Assembly: GCA_946554445.1 (NCBI GenBank)
Contig: CAMNSD010000003.1
Coordinates: 124,001-188,000 of the forward strand
DNA length: 64,000 nt
Reading direction: 5' to 3'
From: an uncultured Lachnospiraceae bacterium
GTDB taxonomy: Bacteria > Bacillota > Clostridia > Lachnospirales > Lachnospiraceae
Position numbers and translations under genes: made by a program. Positions within the stretch are counted from its first letter, which is position 1. Each line of letters opens with the position of its first letter. A model generated the notes under the pieces. That model saw nothing but the letters and a program-made list of their open reading frames with translations, was not told where the DNA came from and searched no databases. Of the stretch, positions 49,702-59,391 are shown piece by piece.

Positions 49702-49920
49702 ATGACAGTGGAAGAGATGACAAAACGGATCAATGAACTCTATCATAAGTCCCAGGCGGAAGGATTGTCCGAGGACGAAAAGGAAGAGCAGCAGAGGCTG
49801 CGCCAGGCTTATGTGGCCAATGTGCGCGCCAATTTAAAAGGTCAGCTTGACAATATTTCCATTGTGGAGAAAGACGGCACGATCACCAATCTGGGGGGCA
49901 GGAAAAAACTTGACAGATAA
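49702..49920 (+). CDS. DUF896 (YnzC-like) protein
   Basis: MTKRINELYHKSQAEGLSEDEKEEQQRLRQAYVANVRANLKGQLD. Confidence 0.93.
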   Translation: MTVEEMTKRINELYHKSQAEGLSEDEKEEQQRLRQAYVANVRANLKGQLDNISIVEKDGTITNLGGRKKLDR

Positions 49921-50557
49921 AAGTAAACAGACTGTCCGCAAAGAATCCCTGCGGCTGCGGGATGCCCTCACCGAACAGGAGAGGAACGGTTACAGTCTGA
50001 AAATTGTAAAAAAATTAACAGCCCTTACCTGCTATCAAAAGGCGGACGCACTGCTCACCTATGTAAGTTATCGCAGTGAGGTGGATACCTTCCGCCTGAT
50101 CGGTCAGGCTCTTTTAGAGGGAAAGCATGTTTTTGTGCCCAAAGTGCAGGGACAGGAGATGGTATTTTACCGGATCATGGACCTGTCGGAACTGCAGACA
50201 GGTTATCGTGGCATCCTGGAACTGGAAGCGAGGCCGGGAACATCTTACCAAGAATATCTGAATGGGATGCAGGGCGCTTTTCCAGAAACTTTTTCGCAGG
50301 TAGAGAAGGCAATTATGCCGCACACCCTATTATGTATGCCGGGGGCCGCTTTTGACAGAAAACGTCACAGGATTGGCTATGGCGGCGGCTTCTTTGACCG
50401 TTATCTGGAAAAACTTACCGTTTATCAGGAAGAAGGCAGGGTACATCTTACTACCATAGCCCTTGCCTATGCCTGTCAGGTCTTTCAAGAAATCCCCTGG
50501 GAAGCCCATGATGTGCTGCCGGATATGATACTGACTGAACAGAAAATCATCGTGTGA
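49910..50557 (+). CDS. 5-formyltetrahydrofolate cyclo-ligase family protein
   Basis: Track ORF 49847; likely TTG start at 49910 (LTDKSKQTVRKESLRLRDAL). LLCMPGAAFDRKRHRIGYGGGFFDRYLE motif. Confidence 0.9.
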   Translation: MTDKSKQTVRKESLRLRDALTEQERNGYSLKIVKKLTALTCYQKADALLTYVSYRSEVDTFRLIGQALLEGKHVFVPKVQGQEMVFYRIMDLSELQTGYRGILELEARPGTSYQEYLNGMQGAFPETFSQVEKAIMPHTLLCMPGAAFDRKRHRIGYGGGFFDRYLEKLTVYQEEGRVHLTTIALAYACQVFQEIPWEAHDVLPDMILTEQKIIV

Positions 50558-50640
50558 GAGATACTTTCGGAATGCAAAGTCAAAGGCTTGTTAGACAAGA
50601 TAACTGGTCTTTGAATTGTAAGAGGTTATAGAACAATAGT

Positions 50641-51906
50641 ATGGAGGCGCATATGATACAGGAATATTTAAATGACTTAGGCCGCCAGGCCGTAAACGCC
50701 AAACAAAATTTACAGAGACTGACCACAGCGCAGAAAAACCACGCTTTAGAACAGGCAGCATCAGCCCTCGTCAAAGAGCAGGACAGGCTTCTTGCCGCCA
50801 ATGAGAAAGATTATCAGAAAGCCAAGGAATCCGGGATGGCGGAAGGCCTTCTGGATCGCCTGCAGCTTACCACAGCGCGGATAAAAGCCATGGCGGAAGG
50901 ACTTAAGCAGATTGCGGACCTGCCCGATCCCGTGGGGGAGATCATGGAGAGTTTTGACCGTCCCAACGGCCTGCACATTGATAAAGTGCGTGTGCCCATA
51001 GGGGTGATCGGCATCATATACGAGGCCCGTCCCAATGTAACGGCGGACGCCTTCGGTTTGTGTTTTAAGACCGGCAACGCCGTAATCCTCAAAGGCGGAA
51101 AGGACGCTTTTTATTCCAACCAGACAATCATAAAAGTACTGCAGGAGGCTCTGGAAGAGGAGGGAATCTGCAGACAGGCTGTTCAGCTGATTGAAAATAA
51201 TGACAGAGAGGTAACGACTGCTTTCATGCGGCTTAACGAGTATGTGGATGTGTTGATTCCCAGAGGCGGCGCAGGACTGATTCGTTCCGTGGTGGAGAAC
51301 AGTACGGTGCCAGTGATAGAGACAGGCACCGGCAACTGCCATATCTATATTGATGAGGCGGCGGATCTGGAGATGGCCATTCCCATTGTCCTTAATGCCA
51401 AGACGCAGCGAATTGGTGTCTGCAACGCCTGCGAATCTCTTCTGGTGCATCAAAAAATCGCCGAGCAGCTTTTGCCGGCGCTGGGAAAGGCACTGCAGGA
51501 TAAGAAGGTGGAGATTCGCGGAGACCGGACGGTTCAGGAACAGATTCCAGGAGCCTGTCCTGCCACAGAAGAAGATTATGGCCGGGAATACCTGGACTTG
51601 ATCATCTCTATGAAAACAGTGACTTCTCTGGAGGAAGCAATCGCCCATATCAATCGCTACAACACCGGGCATTCCGATGCCATCATCACCCAGGATGCAG
51701 CTCATGCGGAACAATTCTTAAGAGAAGTGGATGCCGCCTGTGTGTATGTGAATGCTTCTACACGCTTTACGGATGGCTTTGAGTTTGGTTTTGGTGCGGA
51801 GATAGGTATCAGCACCCAGAAATTACACGCCCGCGGCCCCATGGGCCTTAAGGAACTGACCTCCTATAAATATCAGATTACAGGGGATGGACAGATACGA
51901 AATTAA
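50641..51906 (+). CDS. proA: Glutamate-5-semialdehyde dehydrogenase
   Basis: [70 protein letters not shown]. Confidence 0.96.
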   Translation: MEAHMIQEYLNDLGRQAVNAKQNLQRLTTAQKNHALEQAASALVKEQDRLLAANEKDYQKAKESGMAEGLLDRLQLTTARIKAMAEGLKQIADLPDPVGEIMESFDRPNGLHIDKVRVPIGVIGIIYEARPNVTADAFGLCFKTGNAVILKGGKDAFYSNQTIIKVLQEALEEEGICRQAVQLIENNDREVTTAFMRLNEYVDVLIPRGGAGLIRSVVENSTVPVIETGTGNCHIYIDEAADLEMAIPIVLNAKTQRIGVCNACESLLVHQKIAEQLLPALGKALQDKKVEIRGDRTVQEQIPGACPATEEDYGREYLDLIISMKTVTSLEEAIAHINRYNTGHSDAIITQDAAHAEQFLREVDAACVYVNASTRFTDGFEFGFGAEIGISTQKLHARGPMGLKELTSYKYQITGDGQIRN

Positions 51907-51920
51907 TAGTGTCATTAAGT

Positions 51921-51962
51921 AAAACATCACTAAAAAGTGCAAATTTTTTTGGTGATGTTTTT
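51921..51962 (+). terminator. Rho-independent terminator after proA
   Basis: AAAACATCAC (51921-51930) pairs with GTGATGTTTT (51952-51961). Confidence 0.75.
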
Positions 51963-52022
51963 ATACATTTCAGAGGGATTGTTTACTTTTTTTCTTTCAA
52001 AAAATATGATAAAATAAATTGC

Positions 52023-52082
52023 GTATTTATATAGGGGGGGAAGATTCCCCTTTCATGGTCGGGTATAGGTCATCATAAATAC
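52023..52082 (+). promoter_or_regulatory. Structured leader candidate upstream of the chemoreceptor gene
   Basis: P1 GTATTTAT (52023-52030)/ATAAATAC (52075-52082); P2 GGGG-aagatt-CCCC; P3 ATGGTC-gggtata-GGTCAT (two G:U pairs). Confidence 0.45.
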
Positions 52083-52102
52083 ATAAAACAGGAGAGGAAC
52101 GG

Positions 52103-53818
52103 ATGAAAGACAAGAAAAAATTAGGTGTCATGGCGCAGCTTGTGATGCTGTGCGCAATTCCCATGGTAATCATGGTACTTGTAGTCACATTTTATTCAAT
52201 CGACAAGATGAAGACGATGGTGCAGGATACTACGATGGAGGGATTGGAAAGTTTGTGCCAGAGCGTTAACGCCGCCTATGAGGCCATTGATCCGGGTGAT
52301 TATCGACTGGATGGCGACACGCTGTATAAGGGTGAATATTGTGTTTCAGAAAACGAGGATGTGATCGATCGATTTGTGGAAGGCTCCAAAGCGGATGTGA
52401 CCATTTTCTATGGGGATACCAGACGGGCCACATCGTTGCGGGATAAGTCTACAGGGGAAAGAATCCTAGGGACGAAGGCTTCCGATACGGTTATCTCAAC
52501 GGTCATCAATGGCGGTAAGACATATGAGACCAGCGATGTCACGATCAACGGGGAGCAGTATTATGCGTTTTATATGCCGGTATCTGATTCCAGCGGAAAA
52601 TGTATAGGTATGGTATTTGCAGGACAGCCGGCCACCGAGGCGACTGCTGAGATCAATAAGAGTATCTTTATGATTCTGGGGATGGCTGTTCTGATTTTGA
52701 TTATTGCACAGATTGTCTGTGTCCGTATTGCAAGGGCGCTGGCGAGAGTGATTGTGCAGTCCGAGGAAATCCTGATTGCCTTGGCGGACGGTAATCTGAA
52801 TATGCAGGTCAGCGAGAAGATGTTAAAGAGAAAGGATGAACTGGGCGTCATGGGCCGTGCGGTTCAGTCACTTCTCGATAAATTACAGGAAATCATCGGC
52901 GGTATCAAACAGAATACCAATGTATTGATGCAGAAAGGTGATGCGTTGGAATCCATGGCGGCGCAGTCCTCCACAACAGCGGATGAAATCAGCACCGCGG
53001 TAGAGGATGTTTCCAAGGGCGCTGTATCTATGGCGGAAGATATTGAAGCCGCGACTCTGCAGGTAAATAATATGGGTATCCTGATTGAAAAGATTGTGGA
53101 GAGCGTTCAAGAACTGGATAACCTGTCGGAGCAGATGCATCAGGCAGATACCGAATCCTCAAAAATCATTCAGGAGCTGAGCGAGTCCAATGATAAGACG
53201 ACCGAAGCAATCAAGAAGATTGAGGTGTCCGTACATACAACCAACGAATCCGTCACCAGGATTCAAGAGGCCGTTAACCTGATTGCTTCTATTGCCAGTG
53301 AGACAAGTCTGCTTGCCTTGAACGCAAGTATTGAAGCAGCCCGTGCAGGAGAGGCCGGCCGCGGTTTTTCCGTGGTTGCCACCCAGATCTCCAAACTGTC
53401 TGAGGATTCTGCGCAGTCCACGAAGACCATTGAGGAGATTATCCATCAGCTGACACTGGATTCCGAGGCTTCTGTCAAGGTCATGAAGGAAGTTAACGAG
53501 ATTATTGTAGAGCAGCAAAGAAAGCTGGATCAGACCAAAGAGAAATTCGGCGATGTAAGCGATGGAATTGAAAATTCTATGAAGGAATCCAACTTGATTC
53601 ACAGTCAGGCCGGAGAATGTGATTCCGAGAGAAGCAGGGTTGTGGACGTCATTCAGAGTTTGTCCGCAGTATCCGAAGAAAATGCTGCCTCCACAGAGGA
53701 GACTACCGCTTCCATGCAGGAATTGAATGCAACAATCAATCTGCTTGCGGAAGCAGCCAAGGAACTGAAAGAGATGGCAGAGAATCTGGAAGAGGAAGTT
53801 GCTTTCTTCAAATTATAA
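52103..53818 (+). CDS. Methyl-accepting chemotaxis protein with Cache-like sensor domain
   Basis: Two TM helices flanking a periplasmic-type domain, HAMP, and signalling hairpin ([53 protein letters not shown]). Confidence 0.93.
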   Translation: MKDKKKLGVMAQLVMLCAIPMVIMVLVVTFYSIDKMKTMVQDTTMEGLESLCQSVNAAYEAIDPGDYRLDGDTLYKGEYCVSENEDVIDRFVEGSKADVTIFYGDTRRATSLRDKSTGERILGTKASDTVISTVINGGKTYETSDVTINGEQYYAFYMPVSDSSGKCIGMVFAGQPATEATAEINKSIFMILGMAVLILIIAQIVCVRIARALARVIVQSEEILIALADGNLNMQVSEKMLKRKDELGVMGRAVQSLLDKLQEIIGGIKQNTNVLMQKGDALESMAAQSSTTADEISTAVEDVSKGAVSMAEDIEAATLQVNNMGILIEKIVESVQELDNLSEQMHQADTESSKIIQELSESNDKTTEAIKKIEVSVHTTNESVTRIQEAVNLIASIASETSLLALNASIEAARAGEAGRGFSVVATQISKLSEDSAQSTKTIEEIIHQLTLDSEASVKVMKEVNEIIVEQQRKLDQTKEKFGDVSDGIENSMKESNLIHSQAGECDSERSRVVDVIQSLSAVSEENAASTEETTASMQELNATINLLAEAAKELKEMAENLEEEVAFFKL

Positions 53819-53821
53819 AAA

Positions 53822-53897
53822 GGTAAATTCCTTCGGAAGATTAACAAATCGAGCAAGCTCGATTTCGAGTGCCGCTTCGCGGACTCGGATAAGCGAA
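53822..53897 (+). repeat. Dispersed intergenic repeat (M3)
   Basis: GGTAAATTCCTTCGGAAGATTAACAAATCGAGCAAGCTCGATTTCGAGTGCCGCTTCGCGGACTCGGATAAGCGAAGG; contains palindromes ATCGAGCAAGCTCGAT and CCGC-TTC-GCGG. Confidence 0.75.
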
Positions 53898-53914
53898 GGG
53901 CTTTCTTAGCCCAT

Positions 53915-53946
53915 AAAAAGAAGTCGTGTTACAGCGGCTTCTTTTT
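53915..53946 (+). terminator. Rho-independent terminator
   Basis: AAAAAGAAGTCG-tgttacag-CGGCTTCTTTTT. Confidence 0.7.
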
Positions 53947-54016
53947 GGGTTATAAATCCATTGACGGAGCCATGTGTAAAAGGTTATGATAATGTCAAAA
54001 TGGAGAATATTGTTAT

Positions 54017-55819
54017 ATGACACAGAAAATCAAATTGTTTATGAACCGAATTTCTGGAATGAAATTGCGTTATCGTATGCTATTTATTTATATTATCGGA
54101 AGCGCCCTGCCAATTATTTTTATTGGGCTATACCTGATACATGGAATGTCCAATATTTTGATTGAACAGGCTAAGGATGCAGAAGTAGTCGAACTTAAAA
54201 TGATAAAAAGGCAAGTAGAAGAAATGACCGGAACGGTCAGTACAGTCACAAAGTATTTCTACTTTGATTCAAGGCTAGAGGAGATAGCAGCGAAACAATA
54301 TAAAAATTATCAGGAAGTTGTACAGGATTACAAAGAGTTTACTTCCTTTCTGGATTATGGGCGATATTATAATAACACACTTGCATGGATTAACATTTAT
54401 GTAAAAAATGAGAGTATTGTTGGAAATTCGCGTTTTATTAAAGTAACAGATGAACTGGAAAAGGAAGAGTGGTATCAGGCGGCAAATGAAAAAAAAGGAG
54501 GGGGAGTATGGCGATTCTGTCAGATTCCATCTACTGATTCTATGACGCTGGCTCTTCTTAGAATGTTGAAAACCCAAAAAGGAGAGGATGTGGGAGTTCT
54601 GTCGGTCTATATCAGGCCGGAACGCTTTACAACATTATTGCAGAATAAGGATAGTGAAGTATTTATTTTATTGAATGGTGAAACAGTAGTTGCAGATTTA
54701 GGTAAACAGATACAGGCCGAACAGATTATAGATTTTTTGCCATCTGCTGACAGTAATGAGACACAGGAGAATATCCTGTTAGAGAGACAGGAGTACTTGA
54801 TGACCTGCGAAACGATTCCGCTAGTCGAATCTGAGGATCATCTCCAGATAGTCAGTCTTAAGGCATACCATACTATTTTGCATGATGTAAATAGCCGTAT
54901 TATGAAGAGTGTGCTTTTTTTCGCGTTAAGTGCATTGCTGTCCATTGTCATTATTATGTATTTTTCCCATTCCTTTAGCGGTCGGGTGGAACGGTTCCTA
55001 AAACAGATGCAGAAGGTGGCAGGAGGTAGTTTTGAACTGGAAGAGAAGTTAGAGGGGAATGATGAGATTAGTGAACTGTATGATTATCTTGGAACCATGA
55101 TCTATCATATACAACGGCTTTTGGCGGAAGTCTACCAGGAGAAGCTTCATGCGGAACGACTGACCATTCAGCAGAAGGAGGCAGAGTTTAAAATGCTGGC
55201 GAGCCAGATTAATCCGCATTTTTTGTATAATACCCTGGAAACAATTCGTATGAGAGCGCGCAGAAGTAGACAATATGATATTGAAGAGATTGTAAGAATG
55301 CTTGCCCAAATTATGAGAAACACTTTGCAGGCTGGCGTCAGCGAGGTCACTATTTGTAAGGAAACAGAACTGGTAGAGTATTATCTAAAAATTCAGCAAT
55401 ATCGTTTCGAGGAAAGAATTAAATATCATATTCATGTGGAGGAAGGATTAGAGCAACTTTATATTCTTCCGCTTATCATACAGCCAATTGTGGAGAATGC
55501 AATCATTCATGGATTGGAAATCAAGGAAGGAACGGGAACGATTGAAATCAATATTTACAGCAGGGAAGAAAACGTAATCATCACGATAGAAGATGACGGT
55601 ATGGGGATGAGTGAATCAAAATTGAGCGAATTGAAGAGAAAACTGGAATGCTATAATGAGAAAGGAAAACACATTGGTGTCAGTAACGTCCATCAGAGAG
55701 TGAAGCTTAAGTATGGAGAAGATTATGGAGTTAAGATTGACAGTGTGGAAGGAAGGTTTACGAGAGTAGAAATATGGCTGCCAGAGGCAGAAAAACTTAA
55801 GGGAGATATTTATGTATAA
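54017..55819 (+). CDS. YesM-type sensor histidine kinase
   Basis: Two TM helices, HAMP, HisKA_7TM/His_kinase motif QINPHFLYNTLETIRMRAR, HATPase (PIVENAIIHGLEIKEGTGTI). Confidence 0.94.
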   Translation: MTQKIKLFMNRISGMKLRYRMLFIYIIGSALPIIFIGLYLIHGMSNILIEQAKDAEVVELKMIKRQVEEMTGTVSTVTKYFYFDSRLEEIAAKQYKNYQEVVQDYKEFTSFLDYGRYYNNTLAWINIYVKNESIVGNSRFIKVTDELEKEEWYQAANEKKGGGVWRFCQIPSTDSMTLALLRMLKTQKGEDVGVLSVYIRPERFTTLLQNKDSEVFILLNGETVVADLGKQIQAEQIIDFLPSADSNETQENILLERQEYLMTCETIPLVESEDHLQIVSLKAYHTILHDVNSRIMKSVLFFALSALLSIVIIMYFSHSFSGRVERFLKQMQKVAGGSFELEEKLEGNDEISELYDYLGTMIYHIQRLLAEVYQEKLHAERLTIQQKEAEFKMLASQINPHFLYNTLETIRMRARRSRQYDIEEIVRMLAQIMRNTLQAGVSEVTICKETELVEYYLKIQQYRFEERIKYHIHVEEGLEQLYILPLIIQPIVENAIIHGLEIKEGTGTIEINIYSREENVIITIEDDGMGMSESKLSELKRKLECYNEKGKHIGVSNVHQRVKLKYGEDYGVKIDSVEGRFTRVEIWLPEAEKLKGDIYV

Positions 55820-57338
55820 AGTGATGATAATCGATGATGAGACGATGATTAGGTGGGGTATCCATGATCTGTTGGACTGGGAAAAAGAAGGGTTTATTTT
55901 TGGTGAGGATGGAAAAGACGGTAGGGACGGCTTAAAGAAATTGTTGGAATATCGTCCGGATTTGGCGCTGGTTGATATAAAAATGCCGGGAATGAGCGGA
56001 CTTGAACTGATTCGTGAGGCTAAGGAGGCAGGATACGAGGGCTGTTTTATCATTCTGACCGGTTATGCAGAATTTGAATTTGCCAAGCAGGCGATTCAAT
56101 ATGGCGTAAAGGATTATTTATTAAAACCAATCGAAGAAGATGAACTTGCGAAATGCGTATGGCGGATCAAGGAGGAACTTAATCAAAAAGAGGGGGAGAG
56201 AGTCTACCACTCAGCCAACGAAGATATAGCAAGAGAGGAATTGCTGCGTCGGATTGTGCTGCAGATGGAAACACGGGAAGAACTGGAAGAGAAAATAGAG
56301 CGTTATCAGATTTCTTTTGGAGAGAAGATTCTGTGTGCCGCAATCCTCACAGACAGAGATATGCTGGTACATAAAGAAGATGGAGGATTTCAGGAAAAGG
56401 TTAAGGTATTTTTGCAGGATGAAAAAGTATACAATGAGAAAATAGTAATGGATAATCAGATCGTACTGATCGGATTTGGTTTGGATTATAAAACATGGGT
56501 TGACTTGCTTTCCAAGCGGAACGAAGGGATCAGACGAAGGTTTGGTGAAGGACTGCTGATTGCTGTAGGGCATAATGTGAATCAATGGTATGATTTATGC
56601 TATTCTTATGAATTTGCAAAATTTATGTTAGAGCAGGAGTTTTTGTTCGGGAACTATGATGTCCTTTCCATAAATACGATCGAGCAGCAACAGCAAATTG
56701 TGGAATGCCCTCAGCCGGAGCAGTTTATGCTGCTGATTGAAGTGGGCGATCTGGACGGGATCAAAGAGAGTGTGGGTAAGCTGGAAGCTTATTGCAGAAA
56801 GAATCTGATGAAAGAGATGGATATTAAAATCCAACTCATGTATAATCTGATGACAATACGGAACAGTCTTGAGAAAAAATACGACTGTCTGAACGGACAT
56901 ATCATGATATTAATGGAGAAAATGAATCAGTCAGAGAAATTACAGCCTTTGGTGGAATTGTATTGTGAGGCTCTTCAGGATATGTGCCGGCAGATTGGAA
57001 GTGATGATTCCGCAACTGTGATCAAGCGAATGTATTATTATATGGAAAAGAATTATGATCAGGATCTTAAAGTAGAAGGGTTTGCTAAGATGTTTAATTA
57101 CAATAGTAATTATCTGGGGAAAATTTTCCGTAAGGAAATGGGAGACAGCTTTAACAATATCTTAGATACCATACGTATTGCAAATGCAAAGAGATTGTTG
57201 TTGGAAACAGATATGAAAGTCTATCAGATTTCCGAGAAAGTAGGATACAATAATATAGATTACTTTTATCTTAAGTTTAAGAAATATGTGGGGATCAGTC
57301 CCAAAGAGTTTAAAAAAGGTAAATTCCTTCGGAATTAA
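55812..57338 (+). CDS. YesN-type response regulator with AraC DNA-binding domain
   Basis: Receiver MYKVMIIDDETMIRWGIHDLL, LVDIKMPGMSGLELI; C-terminal AraC HTH (YNSNYLGKIFRKEMGDSFNNILDTIRIANAKRLL). Confidence 0.95.
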   Translation: MYKVMIIDDETMIRWGIHDLLDWEKEGFIFGEDGKDGRDGLKKLLEYRPDLALVDIKMPGMSGLELIREAKEAGYEGCFIILTGYAEFEFAKQAIQYGVKDYLLKPIEEDELAKCVWRIKEELNQKEGERVYHSANEDIAREELLRRIVLQMETREELEEKIERYQISFGEKILCAAILTDRDMLVHKEDGGFQEKVKVFLQDEKVYNEKIVMDNQIVLIGFGLDYKTWVDLLSKRNEGIRRRFGEGLLIAVGHNVNQWYDLCYSYEFAKFMLEQEFLFGNYDVLSINTIEQQQQIVECPQPEQFMLLIEVGDLDGIKESVGKLEAYCRKNLMKEMDIKIQLMYNLMTIRNSLEKKYDCLNGHIMILMEKMNQSEKLQPLVELYCEALQDMCRQIGSDDSATVIKRMYYYMEKNYDQDLKVEGFAKMFNYNSNYLGKIFRKEMGDSFNNILDTIRIANAKRLLLETDMKVYQISEKVGYNNIDYFYLKFKKYVGISPKEFKKGKFLRN

Positions 57339-57376
57339 CCTTACGAGATCCGCTTTGCGGCCTCAGATAAGCGGAT
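57319..57376 (+). repeat. Dispersed intergenic repeat (M4), overlapping the 3' end of the response-regulator gene
   Basis: GGTAAATTCCTTCGGAATTAACCTTACGAGATCCGCTTTGCGGCCTCAGATAAGCGGATG; shares GGTAAATTCCTTCGGAA with M3 and TCCGCTTTGCGG with M2. Confidence 0.75.
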
Positions 57377-57383
57377 GAGTGTC

Positions 57384-57410
57384 AGTGCCAAAGGGCCCTG
57401 GCACTTTTTT
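57384..57410 (+). terminator. Rho-independent terminator between yesN-like gene and permease
   Basis: AGTGCCA-aagggccc-TGGCACT followed by TTTTT. Confidence 0.8.
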
Positions 57411-57432
57411 AACTCCCAAAAGTAGGGTGAAA

Positions 57433-57498
57433 TTCCTCCTAAAAACAGGGTATTAATAAATTTACTCTTTTTTTATAATTTTTTCATAAAAGGAGGAA
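57433..57498 (+). promoter_or_regulatory. Anti-Shine-Dalgarno-like arm in the permease leader
   Basis: TTCCTCCT (57433-57440) is a perfect complement of AGGAGGAA (57491-57498), the RBS of the ABC permease gene. Confidence 0.4.
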
Positions 57499-57503
57499 AG
57501 ACC

Positions 57504-58442
57504 ATGAAGAGACAAAATTCAAAACCAAAAGTACAGAAAGAAAAGTTTTCATGGAATCTTATGTGGAAACAGAGATATCTTCTGCTAATGTCAGTTCCAT
57601 TCGTAGTATGGTTGATTGTCTTCAAGTATATTCCTTTATGGGGATGGACGATGGCATTTCAGGAAGTAAAACCCAATTCCTTTGCATTGCCAATATGGGA
57701 AAGAAAGTTTGTGGGATTTGATAATTTTATCCAGGCATTTACCGACCGCCTTTTTCCCCAGACAATGATCAATACTATAGGGATTAGTATTCTGGGTATT
57801 GCAATAGGAACGATATCCTCTATCTTTTTCGCATTGGTATTAAATGAAATCTGTTTTACCCGATTCAAAAAGATAACGCAGACAGTATCTTATCTACCGC
57901 ACTTTGTATCATGGGTAATCATTGCCAGTATAGCAAAAATGATTTTAAATGATGGCGGTGCAATTGACAGCATGTTGAATACAAAGCTTCACCTGATGTC
58001 TACGAATTCGGCTCTGTTTTGGATTGTGGTATGTTTGATTAATGTCTGGAAAGAGATGGGATGGGATGCTATCATTTATCTTTCTGCAATGGCAGGAATT
58101 GACCAGGGACTTTATGAAGCGGCAAAGGTGGATGGAGCAAATCGTTTTCAGAGAATCTGGAATATTACACTTCCAAGCATCAAACCAACGGTGATTGTTT
58201 TGCTGATCATGAGCATTGGTGGAGCATTAAATGTAGGAATGGAACGCCAGATGCTTCTCAGCAATGGTATTGTACAAGATCATGCAATGGTTCTTTCATG
58301 GTTTGCCTATGTCCGTGGTATTGGAAGTAATAATTATGGACTCGGTACCGCCATCGGTATGTTCCAGTCGGTAGTCGGCATTATTCTTCTGTTTATTGCA
58401 AATAAGATTGCAGGAATGCTTGGCGAAAGTAAACTTGTATAG
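57504..58442 (+). CDS. LplB-type sugar ABC transporter permease
   Basis: Six TM helices, EAA motif YEAAKVDGANRFQRIWNITLPSIKPT. Confidence 0.93.
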   Translation: MKRQNSKPKVQKEKFSWNLMWKQRYLLLMSVPFVVWLIVFKYIPLWGWTMAFQEVKPNSFALPIWERKFVGFDNFIQAFTDRLFPQTMINTIGISILGIAIGTISSIFFALVLNEICFTRFKKITQTVSYLPHFVSWVIIASIAKMILNDGGAIDSMLNTKLHLMSTNSALFWIVVCLINVWKEMGWDAIIYLSAMAGIDQGLYEAAKVDGANRFQRIWNITLPSIKPTVIVLLIMSIGGALNVGMERQMLLSNGIVQDHAMVLSWFAYVRGIGSNNYGLGTAIGMFQSVVGIILLFIANKIAGMLGESKLV

Positions 58443-58453
58443 GAGGCGGAAAA

Positions 58454-59350
58454 ATGGCAGACAATAATTATCAAATTAAAGGCGTAGGGAAGAGTGAAAA
58501 GTGGTTTGACTATGTATTGCTTATTTTCTGTCTGCTCCTTATCGCTATGACAGTATATCCGTTTTTGAATGTACTTGCAATTTCATTAAACGATCCGATG
58601 GATACGATGAGGAACATTAATTTCATTATTCCCAGAAAGTTTACGCTTAGTAATTATATTTACATATTTACAGAAAATAACCTAGGCAGTGCTTTTTTGA
58701 TGTCGATAGCAAGGACTCTGGTGGGAACCGGAATTGGAGTTATCTGCACGGCTATGTTAGCGTATGTACTGAGCAGGAAAGATTTTTGTTTTAACAAACT
58801 TTTTACTATTTTGTTTATCATTACAATGTACGTAAGTGGTGGCATGATTCCTGAATATTTGCTTCTTACTAGAACACTGCATTTAAGTAACAACTTTATG
58901 GTATATATTATTCCAGGGTTGATATGGGTGTACAATGTAATATTAATGCGTTCTTTTATAGAAGGATTGCCGATTGCTTTGCAGGAAGCAGCCAAAATAG
59001 ATGGAGCAAATGATTTTGTAATCTGGGCAAAAGTGGTTCTTCCTCTTTGTACACCAACCATTGCAACGGTGGCATTGTTTTTAGCAGTTGGACAGTGGAA
59101 TGCCTTTATGGATACATATCTTTATGCCAGGGAGCTTCCTACCCTGCAGTATGTTTTATATGAGATTATGCAAAAAGCTGAAATCAAGATTGATCCTCAC
59201 GCACAGGCAAATCAGATTCAGAATGCAGTATCCCCAATGTCTGTGCGTATGGCTATCACAATTGTTGCTACAGTGCCTATCCTGATTGTCTATCCGTTCC
59301 TGCAAAAATACTTTGTAGGAGGCATGACGCTTGGTGCAGTAAAAGACTGA
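58454..59350 (+). CDS. Carbohydrate ABC transporter permease (YtcP-like)
   Basis: TM helices, EAA motif LQEAAKIDGANDFVIWAKVVLPLCTPTIATVALF, C-terminal FLQKYFVGGMTLGAVKD. Confidence 0.94.
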   Translation: MADNNYQIKGVGKSEKWFDYVLLIFCLLLIAMTVYPFLNVLAISLNDPMDTMRNINFIIPRKFTLSNYIYIFTENNLGSAFLMSIARTLVGTGIGVICTAMLAYVLSRKDFCFNKLFTILFIITMYVSGGMIPEYLLLTRTLHLSNNFMVYIIPGLIWVYNVILMRSFIEGLPIALQEAAKIDGANDFVIWAKVVLPLCTPTIATVALFLAVGQWNAFMDTYLYARELPTLQYVLYEIMQKAEIKIDPHAQANQIQNAVSPMSVRMAITIVATVPILIVYPFLQKYFVGGMTLGAVKD

Positions 59351-59391
59351 GAATGAATAAAAAGTGTAGATAACAGATAAAGGAGGAAATT

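Noticed and set aside
52023-52082. c-di-GMP riboswitch (GEMM-I/II) before the chemoreceptor
   Set aside because: The conserved core sequences of those classes are absent; kept as an unassigned structured leader.
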